A stretch of 64,000 bases of DNA from Leucaena leucocephala (Eukaryota > Streptophyta > Magnoliopsida > Fabales > Fabaceae): contig CM073536.1 of the NCBI GenBank assembly GCA_037074615.1, forward strand, positions 4,841,001 to 4,905,000, given 5' to 3'. The notes under the pieces were generated by a model. The model did not search any database. It saw only the letters and a list, made by a program, of their open reading frames with translations, and was not told the DNA's origin. Every line of letters starts with the position of its first letter. Within the stretch, counting starts at the first letter, position 1. A program made the translations under genes and the position numbers. This document shows positions 24,061-36,462 of the stretch, one piece after another.

Positions 24061-25465
24061 ACTTTGTCAAAGGTGCAAAAGTTCCTCTAATGCTGGTTTC
24101 AGTTTGATGGAATTTTCCATTGATCTACCATATGCCCAACTTATACTATTATATGTTCCTAAGGTGAGCACATTTAGTTGTAAAGTATGAAACTTTATGA
24201 ACATGATTTTTGGAGCAATTACATATCTGAAGAGTAAATAAATTCTTGAACATCCATTCTCTATATTTCTACTGAATTCAATGGGTCTTTAACTAATGTT
24301 CAGTTTATTGTTCTGACTTTTTTCTGACCTTTGGTCCACAGCATGTAAAAACCTGTCCCAAATGTGGAGGTAAAATGCATGCTAATCTTTTTTTCTCATA
24401 TGGCATCAAGTTTTCTAACTTTTGTCAAATATGTCTATGGAACACAAAAAAGTATAAAACCAGCAGAATGCGTTGCTGATTAATTTGGGAAACAATGACA
24501 GAAACCAATTGGTCCTGTTTTGCTTCTTTCGTCTTGGGCCATTTTTGGTTTTGCAAATGTTGTTTTCAGAATTATGGGCAAAAAGGCAATGAGTGTATGA
24601 AACTATGAGTGCTTTTGTACCAAAGCAGTGTTTACTTGCATTATTTGCTTCAAGTATACACTCAAGTACACAACTTGTACAGCTTATGTAAAAATGCATT
24701 TTTGTTTGCAGCTACTTGGTTTTCAGGGAGGAGTTCATATGGCTGTCCTTGCAGCTTTTATTTGTCAAAGACGTTCAAATGCCTCCTTGAATGCTCTAAT
24801 TATGCATTTTTTTCAAACATTTACCTTTTGGCCCTGGCATAAACCAGCAATGGTGAAAGACGGAATATTTCCAACAGTAACTGATGTTATAGAGCATGAT
24901 TCTTGACACCTATATAGCTTCCATCTAGTACTTATGAGTATTGCCATTCAAATATTACTAGAAGCATATTCTATCGAATCAGGATCGAGTTTCTATGAGG
25001 ACGTAATATGACATGAGTATGCTTTTTCTTTTTAAAATAAAAATTAACATAGATATGCTTTTTGTTATCTTACCTTGCTGCTTCATTGATGATTTTGTTC
25101 TGAAGCACTTTATCATAATGCTCCATTTGTTGCAGTGCCTTTTTGATTTTGTTGGCTGGCCAGAGTTGAAGGCTGTTCTGCTATTTTCTTTCAATGAACT
25201 GCATATATGCCATGAACTGAAAACATCGTTTCTTATAGATATGCACTGGGTTTCATTTCTCCATATGGTGGTTGCACTAGAGGATTATTTGAACTCAGAC
25301 TTCAATTTGGGATGGTATTTGTGAGCCTTTTCCATATTCAAAAGAATATTCACTATTTGTCAAGATTTACCTCTCTTCTCCTAATAAAGATGATCTTGTA
25401 AGATTCGGTTGGCTGGGTCAAGTCACAGCTTCCTGGTCTTCTGCTCATGATATGTACCTTACTTG
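24061..25465 (+). pseudogene. Poly(A) polymerase (PAPS) pseudogene, unprocessed
   Basis: Fragments of a nuclear/cytoplasmic poly(A) polymerase appear in the correct order. About 24070-24143 encodes a palm-domain piece (KGAKVPLM, then FQFDGI and IDLPYAQL after frame slips). 24342-24369 holds PVPNVE between an acceptor and a donor site. 24572-24598 encodes LWAKRQ, a stop, then VY, where the family has LWAKRRGVY. 24712-24906 encodes GFQGGVHMAVLAAFICQRR, NALIMHFFQTF and FWPWHKPAMV. About 25322-25465 encodes EPFPYSKEYSLFVKIYLSS and, after a further slip, VGWVKSQLPGLLLM, which fit the RNA-binding domain. Exon-edge signals remain, so this is not a retrocopy. At least one nonsense change and several frameshifts make it non-functional. 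The wording of the fragments recalls the PAPS3 type, but that is from memory. Confidence 0.8.
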
Positions 25466-25928
25466 AACTATTGCTATTAAGTGAAGTTACAGTTCAGACC
25501 TTTAAAATCAGAAAATCATCACTTATGAAAATAGCCATGCAGTCCAATTAATGATATGAGTGGCCATTGCTTAGCAACAAGTATATGCTTTATCTCATTA
25601 TTTCAACAATTCATCTTCTGGTGCAACTTAGAGTTTTGTTGATCACAAGTACACAGAATTTCTCATACCAAAAGGAGAAAGAAATGATGGAGACAGATGT
25701 CAGTGACACTATCAGAAAAGTGGGATGCCTATTGCCTTCCTTTACAGATTTTTCTCAGCATAAAAATCAGTAGTAATTAGAGTAGGCCCTTACAAATTTG
25801 TCAAAATATTAAATAAACAGATTGTTTATGTAATAGAACACTAGCACTTATCAATATGAAGCTCCCAATAGTAATGACAAGAAGGAATAATTGCTAACTA
25901 TATCCTTTTTATATGTTATACCACTTTC

Positions 25929-26285
25929 TTTTGTGACATTAGGATATTTGGATCCAGAGTACCTACTTACAGGTCAATTGAACGAGAAAAGCGATGTCTA
26001 TAGCTTTGGGGTTGTGCTCGTGGAGCTAATCACAGGGAATAAAGCAGTTGAATTCAGTAGGACAGAAGAACATAGAAATTTGGCTATATGTATTTTACAT
26101 CTTCAATGAGAGAAGACAACTTGGGGAAGATACTTGACAGGCGAGTGTTGGATCAGAAGAATGCAGAGCAGATAAAGGAAGTGGCTTTCTTAGCAAGGAG
26201 GTGTATCAGAGTTAATGCAGAGGAAATGCCAACAATGAAAGAAGTCGCAAAGGAATTAGAGGGTGATCATTTTTCTCGCGTTTGA
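25929..26285 (+). pseudogene. Wall-associated kinase-like (WAK) fragment
   Basis: Only the end of the kinase domain is left: subdomain VIII (GYLDPEY), TGQLNEKSDVYSFGVVLVEL, ITGNKA, then after a frameshift near 26086 YFTSSMRED, LDRRVLDQKNAEQIKEVAFL, ARRCIRVNAEEMPTMKEVAK and ELEG. The nucleotide-binding and catalytic loops, the transmembrane segment and the extracellular part are absent. About 20 codons are open upstream of GYLDPEY without similarity. The closest match is to WAK/WAKL receptor kinases of the plasma membrane. Confidence 0.85.
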
Positions 26286-28298
26286 GCTACTATATATTTC
26301 CACTCTTTGCAAATGTAGGAGTTTCAAGTTATACTGTCTTCAAAGACTTGTAAGGGTTTTGAAAATGTTCAAAATTTATTCGATATCTTAAAAAGTCTTT
26401 GGTTATTAAGGATAAAAGTAAAATAGAATTATCAAATCCTGAAATTTTATAAGTTGATAATTGATTTCATTCTCCTTTTTTTTTTAAATGAGGAGAAAAC
26501 AGAGGAAAAAAATTGTCATTCTCTTCACGCCTTGATAGGCAATTAGAATACAAAATTCTAATCGAATCAAAGAAAAGATATCTATATATATATATTTTTT
26601 TTTATTAAGGGTATCCTTTTTAAGACTTAGAGTAAGAGGATTTCTCCTTCTCTTCCAACAAGTGTATTTTTTAAAATTCAAACTTGTATTCCCCCTTTTA
26701 CTTGTTGGTAAAGAGACCCGAACGTTAATAGTAATATAATGCGAATGGATAATTAACAACATACCCAGAACACTCATGATTCAATGTTGTTGGACACGTG
26801 CTAAAGACAATGACAATAAAATGAACATAATATTTACAAGATTAAAAAATGACTAATACTTCTATTTTAAATAAATAATAATAACATTACTGAATAATTA
26901 TTTATTACTTTTCAAGCATAACAAACATTATACCAAAAAACCAGAGATTAAAAGCGAGCCAATGATAACAATTCTCTGAAGTTCAATTTAAGATTCTTGG
27001 ACATCACGACTGAGGATGTCCTGTGTCAGAGATATCTGCAGGTTTTACATGCTACAAACATTTGATGTGTGTGCAATGCATATGAGTAATTAAGGAATAG
27101 AGGGTAGTTTACAACAAAATTTAAGGACAACTCACATCTAAGTTACTGTAACTTTCCTAAGTAGCCTTCAAACCTCTATAATAAGTCCCTAAAATCTAAC
27201 AGTAACTGGAAGAAGATTCTTCTAGAAGCATGGCTGTGTAGGACATTGAAACCAACTCAACCAATCAAAAGAAACAACATGCTGAAACTTGAGATGACCG
27301 CATAATCAAGAATGCAGAAGCTTCGTAATTGATGTCTGTAACCACAAGAAGAAAATTACAAAATAGATTCATTTACCCATTCAACGGTGAAAATACAAGC
27401 TGACAGACAGATAGAGAACTTCAATGCCTCCTCATCAAAGCTTTAATGCAGTTTGCAGCATAAGATGAAAATATAACTACTGCAATTCACGCCAATAGCA
27501 ATGTTAATAAGTTCAGATCAAAAGATTACAGAAAATAAATAAGTGGATATAAATAAAATTATAGCAAACCAAGCTTTTTAGCAGCCAATATTCTTCACAA
27601 GGTGCCCTGCATAACAACACCTTGGATTGCTGACTGCTCTCCTTTTAAACAGTTAACCAGAATTCAATTATCAACAGTATGACCTACAAAGATGCAGGGA
27701 CTTAAATCATAAAGCAAAGACATGAAACCGAGATTTATAAATGAAGCCATGAAGAGGAAAAAGATACCTGTCTCTGTACTTTATTCAAAGCCTATAACTG
27801 GCATGAAAAAGTAAAGGTTTGCCACACACGCGCGCGAAAGGAAACTTTCTCCAAGAAATTCTATCTATTCAAAAATTCCATAAGATGGCCAATTTTAACT
27901 ATGAGTATTCAATGCCCTCAAAAATTGTTTCCTAACATTTCCAGACTCTATTTTCTCAGGGCTCCAACTCAGTGGAGCAAGAATATAGCATAGAACTATA
28001 ATAAAATGTCCATCCTGTGTCACTTAAACAGCAGGAATCCCATCCCCCTTTCTAACCCATAAAAATTTGAGAGTGAGTATTGTGCTCATTTCCACATCAA
28101 CAAGAACCTGAGCAAATTCAAAATACATTACAAAATTTGCTAATCAATCTCATTTTGTACACATGTACAGAAGGGTGACCTGCCTCTTCGCAGGTTTCAA
28201 AGTGCCAACCTATGAAGATATCCTTTTTGCCCTTCCTTTCCGGATTGCATATTGGTAGAGAAGCAAAACCAAAAACTAACATTATATACAGTATCAGG
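26286..28298. other. WAK-relic flank and downstream/3' UTR of the CW zinc finger gene
   Basis: The left part (about 26286-27000) is AT-rich with no gene seen. The right part is probably 3' UTR of the minus-strand CW gene; TTTATT at 27780-27785 (AATAAA on the minus strand) could be its poly(A) signal, about 515 bp past the stop. No further coding exons were recognised. Confidence 0.35.
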
Positions 28299-31200
28299 TT
28301 AATCTCTAGCACCACCGAGATGAGCACGACTAATGGCTTTTGTTGCAGTCCAAACCAGACCTACAAGCTCATCTATATCCTGGAAGCTCAAATCAATAAC
28401 CCTCCTCATAGAAGTTAAGCAGTCCCCATTCGGTGCCTCTTCCATGATCATGTTAGCAGCTGCAAAAGCGCTTTGGCATTTTCTAGAAGCCTCCATTGCA
28501 TAATTCACATCCTGAGTCTGCAAAATCACATGCTAATTGTGATCCATAGTGACTACACATAGGAAGTTATTACTATCGGATTACATAATAAACCCCCCAT
28601 GTTCATACGGAGTCAATAAGTGAAACTCTAACTATGCAACTAAGTGCTTATTATTGAAAAACAATCAGAAAGAATGATAAAAGCAATACCCAGCTCATCA
28701 TTCTATCTTTACCACCAACAAAATCATACATTTAGTAAAGTGCATGACTTCCAAGAAATACAAGTTTGAGCTAAGATCTGCCTGACATAGACAGTTGTTT
28801 CTAAGGAACATACTTTGAACTTCCATACTGACTTTTTCTCAAACACTAATATCTCACACAGAACTACATTCCCTTTATGTTATATTGCATTCCTAAACCC
28901 CTTGATCCCCAATAAAAGTTGCAATACTCCATGGTTTTTTACCACCAAAGAAACTTGACAGAACCTTTCAAACAATCCATAGTGTTATCAATAAAAGTTG
29001 AAACTTACAAAGTCCAGAAGACGGACAAAATTTGAGCGATGTCGAGCAGATATAACCTGGTTACCAGCAACATGAGTGCCAGTAACCCTGAGCAGAGTAA
29101 ACTTATGCACTGCTGCCTGATTATTTAAGTTATCAACATCTGATGCAGAAGATGAAGGAGATTCACCTAAACCAAGAATAAAAATGCAGTGATACATCAC
29201 TGACTTGTATCACTATTGGATGCAAGCATCCATCAAATAAATAACAATAAAGAGGGGATATCAAAACTTTGTTGAGCAATTTAGGACAACCTATAGCTTT
29301 TTTAATATATCCCGTTCAAGTTCCCAAACACAAAATTATCAGTTGTAGAACAGGGGAGGGCTTTGGATAAACAGATGCATCACTTTTATAAATCCATTGT
29401 CAGAAGAAGTGTCCAAGTAAAATACACTGCAAAATCGACATGCATCAACAGCTAGAAGACATGAAGAATTACTCCAAATTATTCACAACTAATTCAGTTA
29501 CCTTGAGGAACCATTTGTGGAGTTGATTGCAATTCATTCCGATCCCTGTTTATACTAGAATGTTTACTATAAACCACTCTCATATATGCAACCTCCATAC
29601 ATTTATATGCCAAAGCAGCTGCAGCTATTTCGTGGTGTCTTTCATATTCGTTGGCACAGGATCTGAAATTCATTTCAAAATGCATTTAACAGCTGAATAC
29701 AAGCATAAAGTAAATTGCTCAAGGAGAAGATGACAGTTCATTTGTATCCCATAAATTGCTCATAGTTTAGTTCATTTGTATCCCATAAATGGCATGTCCC
29801 AGGCACTAACTTATTCAGATGGCAGCAAATATTTAAAACAAAACAAAAATTAAAATTAAAAAAACATGTTCATGCATAAAATAATCTTATTCCAGTTTGA
29901 TCTGGTGTTTATAACCCATCTTCATAGGGTACTTAATTATATTACCTATTAGTAAATATGGTGTGTGACCTCTTAGTCAACAATTTATCTAAAGACTTGG
30001 CTTTTGATAGAACACAATGATGTCATGCGATCCATGTAGCCGACCCCACCTAGTGGGATAAGGCTTGTTGTTGTTGTATTAGTAAATATGGTATAGAAGC
30101 ATGAAAACTCCACTTAAGCTAGTTTTTTAACTTTAAATAACAGTAAACACTAGAAAGGAAAAAACCATACACTGCAACACAACAAATCCAGCCATGAAAA
30201 ACCCAAACTTAATAGCCCCTATTGCTTTCCTGATATATGCTAAAGTGCAATCCAAAACTATGAAAAAGAGTTATCCAGGGGTTGAAAAATGGTACTTAGA
30301 ACTGGATCTGAGCAGATACTTCAACTAATATCTCATAGAATAAATATTGGTTAAATAATTACAGTGTATTATATTTAGTTGCGTCCTTCCTCTCCTTATT
30401 TATAATATAGTCTGAGAATAAAGGTAAACTCCTAAAGACATTGAAAAAAATAATTGTAAGAACCCTAGAGGCAATAATGAATTCTAAGACTTAATAAACT
30501 TCTACTCCTTTTGGAATTCCATCTAGTTATAGCTTCAATATTGTACTTACACAAAGATAAGAAAAGAGAAGCATAAATGAAATAAACAAAAGCTCACATT
30601 AACAAATTTCAAGTTACACCTTCAAAATTGTGCTTACGCGAAAAGTTTAGCCGCAGTAGTATAGGCTTGCATTTGACTTATATTCCCATGCTTGCTACTC
30701 TCCTTGTGAAAGTTTTCTAGAAGCGATGCTCCATGAAGAAACTTCAAGGCAGCTTCAAAGAAAGTCTCGTTACTTTCAAATTCAAACCCAGAGTTCTGCA
30801 AAATAAACAGCATTTAAACCACCAGTTATAAAAGGAAAGATTCCAGGTACAAGCAAAAAACACGTGAGGGAAAAAATAAATCTAAAAATGCTCAAGTAAC
30901 CTTAAAATGATCGGCTCTATCTTTTAGGTTTGTCGCTTCTATCAGGGTGTCATAGGCAGTTTGGCTAGAATTTGTTCTCACAGCGAGCGTAGCAGGGAGT
31001 TGCCAATCAGGTCCAGAGGTTCCTGAACTACAATTAACCCCACCCTTGCTACAGGCTCCAGCAGAAATGTTTGTTAACTTGCCCACATCACCATTGGTTG
31101 ATGCACGGATTGGATGCTCAATACAGGTATCTCCTTTTTTAGACTCACGTGCAGTTCTGGAGCCTGATAGTGTTTCCCTCTTTTCTTCGCCCACGGAAGA

Positions 31201-34200
31201 CAATAGAACTTTTGATTTGCCATCTCGTGATTCTGTACAAACAGTATCCGCTTTATTTCCATCCTCTAAATCCTGTATTGGATTTTCCCGGGAGAGAATT
31301 TCTTTGCTAGTGCTCAATGAAGCATCCACTTTCGGATCTGACTTATCAGAATCTTTCCGTCTTAGTTCAGTTTGCGTTCCAATTTCACTTGGCCAATGTC
31401 TAACAGAATTTTTCTTACCCTCACATTTAGACTTAGCAAAACTACACTTCGCATTTTTTTTTGAGCCCTGATTAAATGCATCATAATTGGGCTCAACAGC
31501 TGATTCTTGCCTCCCACCATTTTCAAAATAACCATTCTCTGAAGCAGAAACCTTAGACTTATTCCTATCAACCTCAGAACCAGACCTTTTATCCTCTTTA
31601 CCTCTCAATGAGGTAACCTTACCAGACTTTTCCCAAGAAACTGCACTTTCCTGGTTGTACTTGTTCACCCTGCTTTCATAATTAGCACAACCACCATGTT
31701 GTTGTGCAGTAGCAACATCAAAATTATGCAAATGGTTGTCCCTAACTTCGGAATTTTTAGCTTGAATCCCAGTTTTTTCTTTAGCATACTCTACCCGTGA
31801 CCCTATTGAAGCAAATTTGCGGGATTCAGAATGCAAGTCACATGAAACTCTCTCCTCCTTCACTTTTACTGCTAGCTTTCCCTCCCTGCCATTGAGGATC
31901 CTTAAAGGAGACGAGGTAACAGATTCTACTGGTGAACCTTTCATGTCTGCATAGTTGGTTCTACATTTATGAGAACCTGAAACCTTAGAAGAGCTTGACG
32001 TTGCTGCCAATGATAGCAACCCAGAGCCCAAATCCCTGCCCAATGGATCAACATCATCCAAAACTTTGTGAGACGCAACCTTTTCAATATGCTTTCTTTG
32101 TGGATAGACCTTGTCAACATTTCCAACTTCTGCACCAACAGCTTCATGATTTTTACTGCCTGACAAGCAAACTTGATTCATCTCACCTTTTCTATTTATT
32201 TTATATTCACTTTCAGTAAATGATTTTGTCTCTGGGTTCAAAACTTTAAACTTCTTCTCCTTCATAGAGACACTTGCGATACCTTTACCATACTGTTTAT
32301 CATCCTGCAAGGACGTGCTGTGAAGCTTATCACCATCCTGCCAGTCCTCCAATTTCCTTTTCTTCAAGGAAGAACCCTTTTTATTGTGGCTTTTTATATC
32401 CAAGGACCCACCATCTGACAAGACCTGAGCCTGGTCTCCTTGTTTCTTTACAGGACCTACTAACTTATCCTGTGCATCCTCAGATAAACAACACTCATCG
32501 TATTTCTGCATATCCTTCCCCCTAGCCTTTGCTGGAAAACCGTTTCTTGAATTTCGAGTCACCTTCTCTGGGTCCATGCCAGGACTCAGATGTGCATCAG
32601 CAATAATATCTTCAGTCTTCGGCTTCTTAAGAGTTCTAGGTTGATATTTATCATCTTCCATTTTACGTCTCAATTTACCCTGTTTTCCATCAACTGCACA
32701 TTCGTGATAACATCAATATTTTTCATTTGAAAATAATGAACTAGTTGTAATATAATAACAAATCAGATAATGAATATCAACTTTGAAAAGAATGTGGTAC
32801 CTCCATTTACTTTCTTTTCTTTCTCTTTTGGCATGTATTTCACATCCATCAAGCTATTCAACTTGCCATATTGTTGAGAAACAGGTTTCCTCATTAGGTT
32901 TCCCTCTGCAGGATGCTGGTGACTTGGAATTTTTCCAGATTCTTCAGCATGGTTCTGAATGGAGTCAGAGGGCAGAAGATTGTCGGTACAGATTTCTGTC
33001 TTTTTCTTTTCCTTAAAACCAAGTTTATTTTTCCTTTGATCAGACAATGCATCAGAACTGGAGTTCTGGTGACTGAGGCCCAATTGCCGAGCATCAGCAG
33101 AGTCCGCTCCAATTGCAGCTCCAGAGGCATTGCTTTGGATGTTATTTAGTCTTTCAGAAGTAGGCATTTGACATGAGGCATAAAGTGCTTTAGTTGTCAT
33201 CTCCTCACTGATGTCACACCGGTTCATTCCAGGCCTGGAAGCAATTTCAAAAGAACATTTGAGAAGGCAATAACACATATAGCACATGCATATATAGGCA
33301 CAGATGATGAAAGAAAAAGCTGTAAAAAATAGGCCTCAGTTCTTTAACATAAACATAAAATTAAATGTATGTCCAGTATAATAGACTCACAATCCCCAAA
33401 TGAGAAAGTAACTTACAGCCAGTTTAGCATACTACACAGCCATTTCTCTGGAAGCTGCTCTGGCTTTATACCAACAGGGAGAAGCCGCCATTTCTGGCAA
33501 CGATCACAACAAACCCAATTTTCTTCAATAAGTTGAGGTGCTACTGCCGTTTGCACCATTTCAGGAGCAGATTTATTTCCAGCAACATGACATGCATTTA
33601 AAGCATCTTTTATGCCAGGACCACCAGATATCAACTTCTCCGTTTTATCACTGCTTTGCCTTTCCTTTATTTTAACTTTATATGTACTTACATCTGTAAA
33701 ATTATCATATGGACTCCCATCTACTGGATCTGTTCCATCACCTATGCATTCCAGTTCATCACGTTTCGGTGAATGTGCACTACTGCCTCCAACATTATTA
33801 TCCTTTGATGACTTTGTTTTAGCTATTTTACTTTTAGAATCATTGCCAAAGCCGGAACTCTTTTTATGGTTTACCATTTCATTATTACCAGCCTCGAAAC
33901 TGTCTTTTTTTGCAATAGCCACAGCTTTACTGCAACTCTGATCCCCTTTAGACTTATGCTTACCATCAGATAATGGCTTTCCTTTCCTATTAGTTTCAAC
34001 TTTTTGAGAATCTTCACCAAAACACTTTATTACATCAACCTCGGCCTTCTGAGAATTGATAGACCCTTTACCCTGCCCATTATTCTTAGGACCAACAGAG
34101 TTATTTTTTAGTGAATTTGCCAGCTTAAGCTCTATAACCCTCTGCCTGGAACCGTTTGCCATATGTTTTTTATCACTCTTGTCAAAATCCTGGCCAGACA

Positions 34201-36429
34201 TTGACTCCAACAACTCCTCCTCCACTGATTCAGTGGACATCATTCTACCATTTGCCCCATCCTTGTTGACCTTCTTGGAGGCTTCAGAAGCCCTATCGAT
34301 CATCTCAGCAGTTTCACCACCATCACAGCCTTTCAAGTCATTAAAGAGAAAATCCTTATGCTCTAGAGTTTTATTTCCTAATCTTTTCTTTGGATGCAAT
34401 ATTCTCACTTTTTTCTTCTTCATCAAATCTTCCTCTCCCATTATAGAATCTGACTCAGCAGTAGACATGGAACAATGTTCTTGACCATTAAGAATAGACA
34501 AAGATTTTCTGTGTCCATGAATTTTTTTCCTTCTTGTCAGGTAAAGCATACTGTCTTGTAGAGGTGATATTAGCACACCCCCTGGGATGGGAAAGCTACT
34601 CATACCCTGCTCCAATGCATAAATAGTTAAAATACAAATATTTTAGCAAGTATAATGTCAACGAATGAGTATTCATAGATTCATTTAAAAAAAATCACTT
34701 GTACCTGAATGATGCCAGTTGGAGATTCTTCACCAGTCCGTTGACATAGAGGTGGCATGCCCCCAGTTTCTATAGGGCTGTTGTCCATTGATGAAGATGG
34801 AGAGATATCAAGCCCAAGACCGCTATAAATCGCTGCATTCTTTTGAGCTAAGCTATCAGATTTCATTTTAATTCGAAATTTCAGAGTTCTTTGTCCAGTT
34901 GATTTTCCTGACTTATTAGTGCTATCATCATTCAAAGAGCACCTTTCAGCACCTCTATTGGAAGAAATCCCTACATCTTTATTCATTAAACCATCAACTG
35001 CAAATGCTCTTGCATTTTGTAATGAGTTAGTGCTACAGGGAGCAGTCCCAAGCTTTGCAGAAGGAGGCACGTGTGAAGGAGCTGTTGAATTGTCCAATAC
35101 AGCCTGCATAATAACATAACCACAGTACTCAAGCAAACAGGAGTTGTTCTGAACTTGGAATATGTCAGCAACATATATTACTTTCCAATCAAATGGTCAG
35201 GGAAAAAAATCAAATACCTCCACATGGTGATTGTAAGGAGATTTTGTTGACTTGTAGTTCTTTTGGGAGGTCTTTGGATGAGAGCGAAAAGGAGAATATT
35301 CATAGACAGGCAAGAAAGAACCATAGCCCCCAAATTTTGCACCTGAAAAAATTATTCGTATCAAATGCCACACTTTTGTATGTGCAAAGACAGCTCCTTC
35401 ATTTCTCTCTACAATCTATGATTTCTAACATGCCACTCACCCAGATTCTCAGCAGAAACACCACCTTCAAAGTCCTTTTGAAAATGACCGAGAACATGCT
35501 GAATCCTCTCATCCTTCAAGAGAAGAAACCAAGTCATAGCTATATTATTCGCACAATGAAACTAAACTAGCTGACATCAAATTTAAGACAGCACTAGTTA
35601 ATACTTAACAATAATCACTAAGGTCCAGTACCATTACGGTAGACCTCAAGAAGATTAACAATAAGAATTTGGGAATTATCTTCATCCTTGTTCTTTTAAT
35701 GGTAGTAGGAACTAGACTTCCCAGAGGCCAAAAAAATTGAAGCATATTGGATATATCATCAGCAATATCAAGACAATCTAGAAGATAACTTTGCATTTAA
35801 AATTCTTTCTCAAATAGAAATATCACAGCACATAAGATTATTTCTTGGTCATGATAATATGCATGAAGTGTGGCAATTACAGTTGCTTAGCAACAAATCA
35901 ACTATGCTATTTACAAATGAGGCAGCAAGAAAAGCATCTACAGAATCAATTTGGACGTTAAAGGATTGAAACCACTAGGTGTTCTAGATGACACAATATG
36001 TGTTTCTGAATTTCTTTTCCATTGCAGGTATAGAAATCGCAAGTTGCCCTCAGCTTATTAATTTGAATCAGTTCCTTGCAAATAGAAGCTCAATAATGAA
36101 CATTGCATTATAAATCTCCTCCATTTTCTATATCTCAACGTGAACCCAAGAAATGATGCATTCATAAGTCACAATATTTAGGATGATGAAAGTTTTATCA
36201 TTTTATTAAAATAGAATGAACTATTATTTGGTGTTCTCATTCTCCACAACACAAGAAGAGCTACAAAAGAGGAAACTAAACTAAATTCAAATGGGAAAAC
36301 TTGAACTTGGTTAAAATTATTTTCCAGTATCGCCCTTACAATGTAAGAGAGATAATCAAGGTCAATGTTGTCGTCACGATCCTTATTATAGCAAGCCTCT
36401 CCTTCCTCGAGCTCAGTATTCTCTTCCAT
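28299..36429 (-). CDS. CW-type zinc finger chromatin protein (CWZF3/5/7-like)
   Basis: CW fingers read histone H3 lysine-4 methylation; this plant family is nuclear, and its exact role is little known. In transcript order I read 11 coding exons: 36429-36340, 35513-35441, 35342-35218, 35103-34705, 34606-33417, 33234-32801, 32693-30901, 30795-30638, 29662-29502, 29166-29009, 28517-28299. They join in frame to 1599 residues. The N-terminus has the family motif (MEENTELEEGEACYN; LGHFQKDFEGGVSAENLG; AKFGGYGSFLP). The CW finger is at about 590-632 (NWVCCDRCQKWRLLP, KWLCSMLNWLPGMNRCD), split by intron 5. A long Lys/Ser-rich disordered middle with nuclear-localisation-like basic runs follows. The C-terminus is a helical domain (from about EATNLKDRADHF to the end) resembling the AF4/AFF C-terminal homology domain. 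An in-frame ATG 33 bp upstream (36462) would add 11 residues; the homologue-like MEENTELEEGEA start is preferred. Confidence 0.92.
29963..30076 (+). mobile_element. Au-like SINE fragment in a CW-gene intron (16-bp target-site duplication)
   Basis: The block ends with CCCCACCTAGTGGGATAAGG and TTGTTGTTGTTG-type tail, the known 3' end of plant Au SINEs. TATTAGTAAATATGGT flanks it at 29947-29962 and 30077-30092. At about 114 bp it is shorter than a full Au element. It lies between coding exons 8 and 9, in antisense orientation to the host gene. Confidence 0.82.
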
Positions 36430-36462
36430 CTTACCCACCCACCCAATATTGCCTACCTCCAT

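Noticed and set aside
25130..25324. Open stretch between the PAPS fragments
   Set aside because: The frame is open, but no part aligns by eye to poly(A) polymerase or another family, so it is treated as intron or spacer of the relic.
31046..31471. 141-codon plus-strand frame
   Set aside because: It lies antisense to the large coding exon 7 of the CW gene and has no family similarity; the minus-strand frame is conserved.
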